The translations under genes were made by a program, and so were the position numbers. A model generated the notes under the pieces. That model did no database searches and was not told the origin of the DNA. It saw only the letters and a program-made list of their open reading frames with translations. Shown here piece after piece: positions 58,895 through 64,000 of a stretch of 64,000 nt of DNA. The stretch comes from Balamuthia mandrillaris (taxonomy: Eukaryota > Discosea > Longamoebia > Balamuthiidae): the NCBI GenBank assembly GCA_031835245.1, contig JAVKOQ010000151.1, positions 1-64,000 of the forward strand, written 5' to 3'. Position 1 is the first letter of the stretch. Each line of letters begins with the position of its first letter.

Positions 58895-59476
58895 GTACTT
58901 GCGCGACCCACCAAACCATACACAAATAAGGACGCCCCACAGACGTTGCTCCCGTTCGGCAGCCAGCAGCCGTTCTTGTTGTTGCTCCCTTTTTCTTTCT
59001 TCGTTACTTTCTTCTGTCGAATTTATGATCTTATCATTGTCTATGAAAAATCATTGGTTGATCAACGAAAGCACAAATGATCTATCATGCCACGTAAGCT
59101 TTCACGACCCCTCAAACATGACAGTTTTCCAAGTTTTTTTTTTCCTTCTCTCTCTCCACCACCCAAAAAAGTAGTGAGCGGAAGGCGGAGGAGGAGGAAC
59201 GGGAAGCAGCTTGCCCTTCACTCTCTCTCTTCTTTTTATTGATCTGTGGGGTGGGAAGCCAACCCAAACACACGTAAGGAGAAACCAACACACACCACTC
59301 TCTCTTTTTTTCTTTGGATGCTGTTGTTGCTGACCGCTAAACGCTGCTACCATTTTCTTTTTCTTTTTTTTTTTTGTTTAAAAGGGCCGGAACGCGCCTG
59401 TCATATATTCGCTCGAACCGCAGCATCGACTCCGAATAAGTGGCGCTGATTTTCTTTTGTTTTTACCACACCAAAC
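58895..59476. promoter_or_regulatory. divergent promoter region, CLU-RCC1 and PPR
   Basis: 582 bp between divergent start codons. Contains pyrimidine tracts and an AT-rich patch near 59020-59060. No open frame with support, no motif singled out. Confidence 0.5.
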
Positions 59477-62239
59477 ATGCTTTCTTCACGTCAACGCAGT
59501 CATAACTTTCTTTTGGCTTCCTCCTTGTCTTCTCCGGTGAATCGGGTCATGCTTCGAGGTATGCTCTCCTTGTCTAGAAAATGAAGCACCAACGAGAGGA
59601 AGGAAAGGAAGGAGAGTGTTGGTAAAACAGAGGTAGCGCAGAGATGAACAGAAGAGGAGATAGAAAATAAGCGAAAAGTGAGATAGAAAGAAAGGAACGT
59701 ACTTATAGCTTTGCTAACTTTGTTTTTGTAGGTGCCTGTCCTGCTATTGGGCGGTTATCACCTCTACATTTACGCTTCTCTTTTAGACACAACCTTACTG
59801 CCACAACAACACTGCCCTGCCGGACTCATGCTCTCCGCTCTCTCGCTACCACACAATCACATACAAGTCACCAACCTTCTTTCTCTTCTTTTCCTTCTTC
59901 CGCCACAGATAATGGTAAAACACTCTTTCTCTCTCTCGCTCTCTCTCTCGCTCTCTCGCTCTCTCATCTCAGAAGTGTTGGCCATGAGCACTCGTAACTC
60001 ACCACAAAGCATGGATTAGGAACAAGAGGGGGCTCTTTGTTAGAATTTTATCGAAATAGAAAACAAGAACTAGGGCAGCAACAGCAAGATACCACAAATG
60101 CAATCGCCTCAACAATTACCGGCACCATAGAGCAAGACAAACAACAAGTGCAAACACCCTCAATTACAGCGCGTCATCTAAACCTGGACCGCATCTCTCT
60201 GCGAGAAAAATGGGCATCTTGGAACTTGGAGGAGAAGCTGGAGCGATTTGAGGCGGCCGCTAATGCCAACGGCACTGTTCCACCGGAGGTCTTCAGCTCC
60301 TTTCTTATGACAGACCTAGAACGCTTGAGCAACTCTGACCCGAGCTGCCAACGAGTGCTCTCCTACATGAAACATGTGAGCAAGGGCAATCTCAAGAGTT
60401 ATAACTATTTGCTGCACCTGCTGGGACGCCGGGCTTTGGTGAAGGAAGCCATTATCCTGTACAAGAAGATGAAGGCGGATGGCTTGCGGCCCAACACGTT
60501 TACGTTCAACAAGCTCATCAATGCAGCTCTATTACACAAGGACCGTGTTATGCAGAACAGCCTCTGCATTGACATCCTACGCGAAATGCGAGCCAATCAT
60601 ACCGCTGCCGACTTGGTCTCTTTCTTGACCATGATATCTAGCTTTGGCAAACAAGGCAACGTTGTGTTTGCCTTTCGTATCTATGACTTGATGTTGGAAG
60701 CGGCAGCAGAGGCCATGTTCAAACGGATTCAACAAGAGAAGGGAGGGTTGGCTCTCATCGCTATTTTCCTCGAGGAACGTTCTTCCTCGGAGAAAGGCAT
60801 TGCAGAAGGTGATGTTGTTGTAGATGGGATGGAGCTGGGTGGATTGTTTTTGGATGATCCAAAACATCTTGAACAGTTGTTGAAGGAGCTGAAAGTAGGC
60901 GGAGAAGCGGTAAATATCGACTTGGAAGCATTGCCCGAGATAATAATGTCTGCTGCCGACTTGCAGAGAGCGTTCGAAGCACTACAGCAACAACCAACCA
61001 AGAAACATCGTAGCGCTAAGGAAGAGCTCAAATGGAAGAAGCAACAAAAGAAGTTGATTCAACGTTTCGTCGAGGAAGAAACACAAGAAGAACGTACCAA
61101 TGATGTTAACGAACCAGAAAGCATCCCCATCCTCAACGCGAAAGAGCAAAGGAGATTGCGTAAACGTCCTTCCCCTCTCTCTTCTTCTTTTTCTGCCAGA
61201 AAGATGTCCACTTTATTATCTACTCTTTCATACGAAGAACAACAGCAACAACAGCAACGCCGTAACAACACTGACAAACAGAAGAGTCGTGAAGAGGACG
61301 GACCGAAACCGTCACAACAAGAGTCCTCCAAGACGAAGAGACTACGACGACAACACCTTCAGCCTCAACAGGAAGTAAGTTTTACCCCTGTCCCACAACC
61401 AAACTTAGAGGATTTGTGGGGACAACTGAACGCCGCTCCATTGGACCAACAGGAGAAGAGATTTCTCGAAGAGCTGAGCGGTGATGCAGTCATGTCGCAT
61501 CATAATCTTCTTTCTTCTTCCCTTGTTTCGAATGACAGTCCGTTACATGCTGGCGTCTTTCGTTCCAAGGAAGCCATGTTCCGCTTCATCAAACAACAGA
61601 TTGGCATCAACGATAAGCAGCAAAAGCGGGCGAATGAAAGCGTCTACAAAAGATCCTTGGCCCATTTCACCAGTTCGCAACTACAAGGCGCCACTCGAAA
61701 GATGATCAAAGCCTTGGTGCGCGGCAGAGAGCTCTCCAAAGCACTTCAGCTCAACACCTTTATCCTGGAATATTTCAAGCTGTCCCCGGATGAGGCAACC
61801 TACAACTGCTTGTTAGCTGCTGCTTGTATGTATTCCCTTTATCTCCCCTTTGTCGTTATTTTCTGTCTTATTTTTTGTTTCTTCTTTGTAACACAATGGC
61901 TGTTTTTTGTGGTGAACAGGTTACTTGCCCACGTTGCATGAAGTTATGAGACTGCTCCGTGAGTATCATGACAGAGGAGGAAGGCCTAATAAGAAGCTAG
62001 CTGCTGTGCTTAAAGACGTGTGCATAAAGGCCAAGCGGGAGGGCCACCGACACGTGTCCTACCAGCTTCTCTCATTTATGGAGGAAGTCGGTTGGGTTAA
62101 CATTCACCATAAGATTCTCTTCCCTATCGAAGAACAGATGGTCGCTATGACGCAACGGCTGCATCACGGAGTGAATGCGGGAGATGACAACTACGAAGAC
62201 GATGATAAGCAATTCTCCAGTCGGACGGATACAATGTAA
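59477..62239 (+). CDS. pentatricopeptide-repeat protein, probably mitochondrial
   Basis: Model join(59477..59558,59732..59914,60029..61825,61920..62239), 793 residues, phases consistent. The first about 85 residues (MLSSRQRSHNFLLASSLSSP and the Arg/Thr/Ser-rich exon 2) form a mitochondrial presequence without acidic residues. PPR helices follow: SYNYLLHLLGRRALVKEAII, LRPNTFTFNKLINAALL, DLVSFLTMISSFGKQGNVVF; more PPR-like helices occur near residues 620-700 (DEATYNCLLAAA). The middle is a charged linker with Gln runs. PPR proteins bind organellar RNA for processing, stability or translation. The target cannot be inferred. Confidence 0.85.
59923..59966 (+). repeat. (CT)n with CG interruptions in PPR intron 2
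   Basis: Sense-strand CTCTCG-rich run in the 59915-60028 intron. Confidence 0.9.
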
Positions 62240-62345
62240 CCAGCAACCAGAGAGGTAAGAGATACAGATAAGGCGAAACTAAAGATTAACTTGACCAGTA
62301 CCTCTTTTACGTTTTTTAACTGGCCCTGTTTGTTTGAGGCAAACA

Positions 62346-62346
62346 G

Positions 62347-62373
<27 letters not shown>
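62346..62373 (-). repeat. (GA)n between convergent stops
   Basis: GA run on the plus strand between the PPR stop (62239) and the stop of the minus-strand gene (62535), so it could be in either 3' UTR. Confidence 0.9.
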
Positions 62374-62377
<4 letters not shown>

Positions 62378-62534
62378 GAGGTGTTCAGGTACCTCATCAT
62401 TTTTTTTTCTGCGTGTTAGCGCATAGCTGACGTTGCTTAGCTTAACATAGCCATCGCTACTATACAGCCTTTCTGTATGTATATACCTGTTCTATCTGTC
62501 TGGTTTGTCTGTCTGCAACGTGCGTGTTGCTCTT

Positions 62535-63992
62535 TCACTGACTGAGACTCCTATCTCTTGTTCTATCATGTAGAGAGGGATGAACATCCAAATATGACAA
62601 AAAATCGGCCCGGTTGACCAACGTTGTCACAAAGGACTTTGCCTGCCTGACTTTCCGCTCCGCCAAGAACGGGGGCAACGTCTCCCTCACTGCCCTCTCC
62701 ACAAAAGAGGGGAACAGCTGCGCTACGTCCTTGCACCAGGTGCAAAGAGTATCCACCCGAAGGCGCATCGGGTTGGCCATGATGAGATCGGAGAGAATGC
62801 CATAGGCCTCCCGGTCCACGTCTAGGATCTGGCAGTAGATACTTTCCTGCTCAAAGAGAGGGTGCAGAGAAGCGGCAGAACTCCAGAAGGAGTGCAGCAG
62901 GGAGGCGGCGCTCTCGAGATCGTAGAGGAGGGCGTCAAAGAGCTGCCGCCAGTGGGTTTGGTACTGGCTAGCGAAACGCTGAGCGGCGGAGCGAAGGCCC
63001 TCGGGAAGGTCCTGCGATACGCTCATTGTGATGTCGGGGCAGGTCGGTCGGAAAGAGGAGGCCGAGATGGGGAGGCCCACTCTGCCGAGTGGAGGGGAGG
63101 CGGAGGAAGAAGAGGAGGCCGGTGACGCAGGAGCCAGAGGAAAAGCGGGAGGAGCACTGTTGCTGCCGTTAAGAGGAGTGGAGGAAGATGACGGAGTGGG
63201 TGGACAATAACGGGAGTAGTGGGAGGAGGGAAGCATTGGGTATTGTGGGTATTGAGGTGTGTGATGAGGAGAGTGCGGATGAGATGAAAAAGACTCGGAG
63301 ACGTAGGGCGGATCTTTCTGCCGGCCGTTTCTGGCACTTGAGGCGGATGGTTGTGGGAAAGAAGGATGGTTGTAGTATGAGGAATGGGGTGGTAGATGAG
63401 TTGGGTGCTGCTGGAGTTGAGGACGACTATAATAAGCTGATGATGGAGGAGGGGAGTAGTAACCATAGTTCCATTGTTGCACTTGATGAGAGGTTGGATA
63501 AGGTGTCGTATCATCGAAAGAATTTGACGAAAGGTGAGACGGAGGGATAGGAGACTCAACAGTTAACTCTCTTCGTGCGGAGGAAGGAGGTGAGATGTAG
63601 GGGGCATCATGAAAAGGAATACTGGGATTGCCCTCCTCCTCTGGAATGCTGTTTTGAGAGTACCACCCAATGTTTCTGTGAAGGAGAGCGCTTCCGGAGG
63701 AGCCAAACCCGAAGGAATGAAATGGAGACGAGCCGTGTTGGTGATAGGGTAGGTGCTGATCCACGTAACTTCCGTTTGAGAAGGAGGAACGGAAAGGAGA
63801 TGAGGAAGAGCAAGAGGAGGAAGACGATGAAGATTCTTCAAAGTCCAAGTAGCCATCCGAGCTGGAGCCATCAGAAGACCAATTCGAAAAGACATTAGAA
63901 CTAGGGGAGGATGAGGTAAAAGGAAATCCTCTGTTGTCCACGCTGTCCTCAAAGGATATGCTCCTTTTCTTCCTAGCTCTTTTGCTATCCAT
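62535..63992 (-). CDS. Ser/Pro/Tyr-rich protein with RFX-C-terminal-like region
   Basis: Single 485-codon frame starting MDSKRARKKRSISFED, just inside the window edge; further 5' exons outside the window cannot be excluded. Residues about 15-310 are low-complexity, rich in Ser, Pro, Tyr and His, resembling a transactivation or phase-separating region. The last about 140 residues are helical: FDALLYDLESAASLLHSFW, VDREAYGILSDLIM, LCTWCKDVAQLFPSFVERAV and KSFVTTLVNRADFL. Their order and spacing resemble the extended dimerisation region of RFX transcription factors, but no RFX winged-helix domain lies in this frame. That similarity is weak and from memory. A basic patch at 3-11 could be a nuclear localisation signal. 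Confidence 0.6.
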   Translation of the reverse strand: MDSKRARKKRSISFEDSVDNRGFPFTSSSPSSNVFSNWSSDGSSSDGYLDFEESSSSSSSCSSSSPFRSSFSNGSYVDQHLPYHQHGSSPFHSFGFGSSGSALLHRNIGWYSQNSIPEEEGNPSIPFHDAPYISPPSSARRELTVESPIPPSHLSSNSFDDTTPYPTSHQVQQWNYGYYSPPPSSAYYSRPQLQQHPTHLPPHSSYYNHPSFPQPSASSARNGRQKDPPYVSESFSSHPHSPHHTPQYPQYPMLPSSHYSRYCPPTPSSSSTPLNGSNSAPPAFPLAPASPASSSSSASPPLGRVGLPISASSFRPTCPDITMSVSQDLPEGLRSAAQRFASQYQTHWRQLFDALLYDLESAASLLHSFWSSAASLHPLFEQESIYCQILDVDREAYGILSDLIMANPMRLRVDTLCTWCKDVAQLFPSFVERAVRETLPPFLAERKVRQAKSFVTTLVNRADFLSYLDVHPSLHDRTRDRSLSQ

Positions 63993-64000
63993 ATCTAATC

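Noticed and set aside
1-64000. tRNA, rRNA, CRISPR or prokaryotic operon features
   Set aside because: I looked for B-box-like tRNA patterns, rRNA cores, spaced direct repeats and ribosome-binding sites and saw none. The tandem arrays lack unique spacers and the gene structure is eukaryotic.

Overview
This window is nuclear DNA of an intron-rich, gene-dense unicellular eukaryote. Most genes are split by short GT-AG introns of about 60-130 bp, spacing is tight, both strands are used, and rRNA, tRNA, operons and prokaryotic signals are absent. The gene set points to a free-living protist, most likely an amoebozoan. It includes a TSET-complex TPLATE subunit (an adaptor lost from animals and fungi), multidomain RhoGEF, RasGEF and RasGAP proteins, a CLU-domain protein, an APH-1 gamma-secretase subunit and AP-3 mu. 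The genus cannot be named from sequence alone. Gene models were built by hand, by joining open frames at GT/AG sites that keep phase and match family consensus; exon joins are given in the entries.

Layout. 1-6.7 kb is an accessory, mobile-element-like island. It holds a minisatellite of about 100 bp period (1-1175), an apparently intact SAM plus P-loop NTPase gene of the Crinkler/RHS-like type, a rearranged Fanzor/TnpB-like remnant, a MITE-like inverted repeat and a frameshifted second NTPase fragment. A small twin-cysteine TRIAP1/Mdm35-like exon lies within it. 7.2-11.7 kb has an amino-acid permease, AP-3 mu and a small four-helix membrane protein. 12.2-27.4 kb is rich in small-GTPase regulators: a CH-IQ-DH-PH RhoGEF, a PX-PH-PH-RasGEF and a RasGAP, with PPME1 and a truncated gamma-glutamyl hydrolase between them. 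27.4-29.6 kb is AT-rich and carries an F-box gene. 29.8-38.5 kb has mitoribosomal mS29/DAP3, a secreted zinc metalloprotease, a drug/metabolite-type transporter behind a 550-bp pyrimidine array, and an uncharacterised charged protein. 39.1-50.4 kb has an intronless ARF-like GTPase, TPLATE (19 exons), an uncharacterised ORF, APH-1 and tyrosyl-tRNA synthetase. 50.5-58.9 kb is one 16-exon gene for a 2,381-residue CLU plus RCC1 fusion protein. 59.5-64 kb has a mitochondrial-type PPR protein and an RFX-C-terminus-like protein.

Themes. Membrane traffic (AP-3 mu, TPLATE, ARF, PX/PH signalling) and mitochondrial biology (mS29, PPR, CLU, TRIAP1-like) recur, but nothing shows the genes are co-regulated. 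Two window-wide patterns stand out. Intronic microsatellites always have their pyrimidine strand on the sense strand. About a third of the 5' splice sites I resolved begin GTAC rather than GTAA or GTGA.
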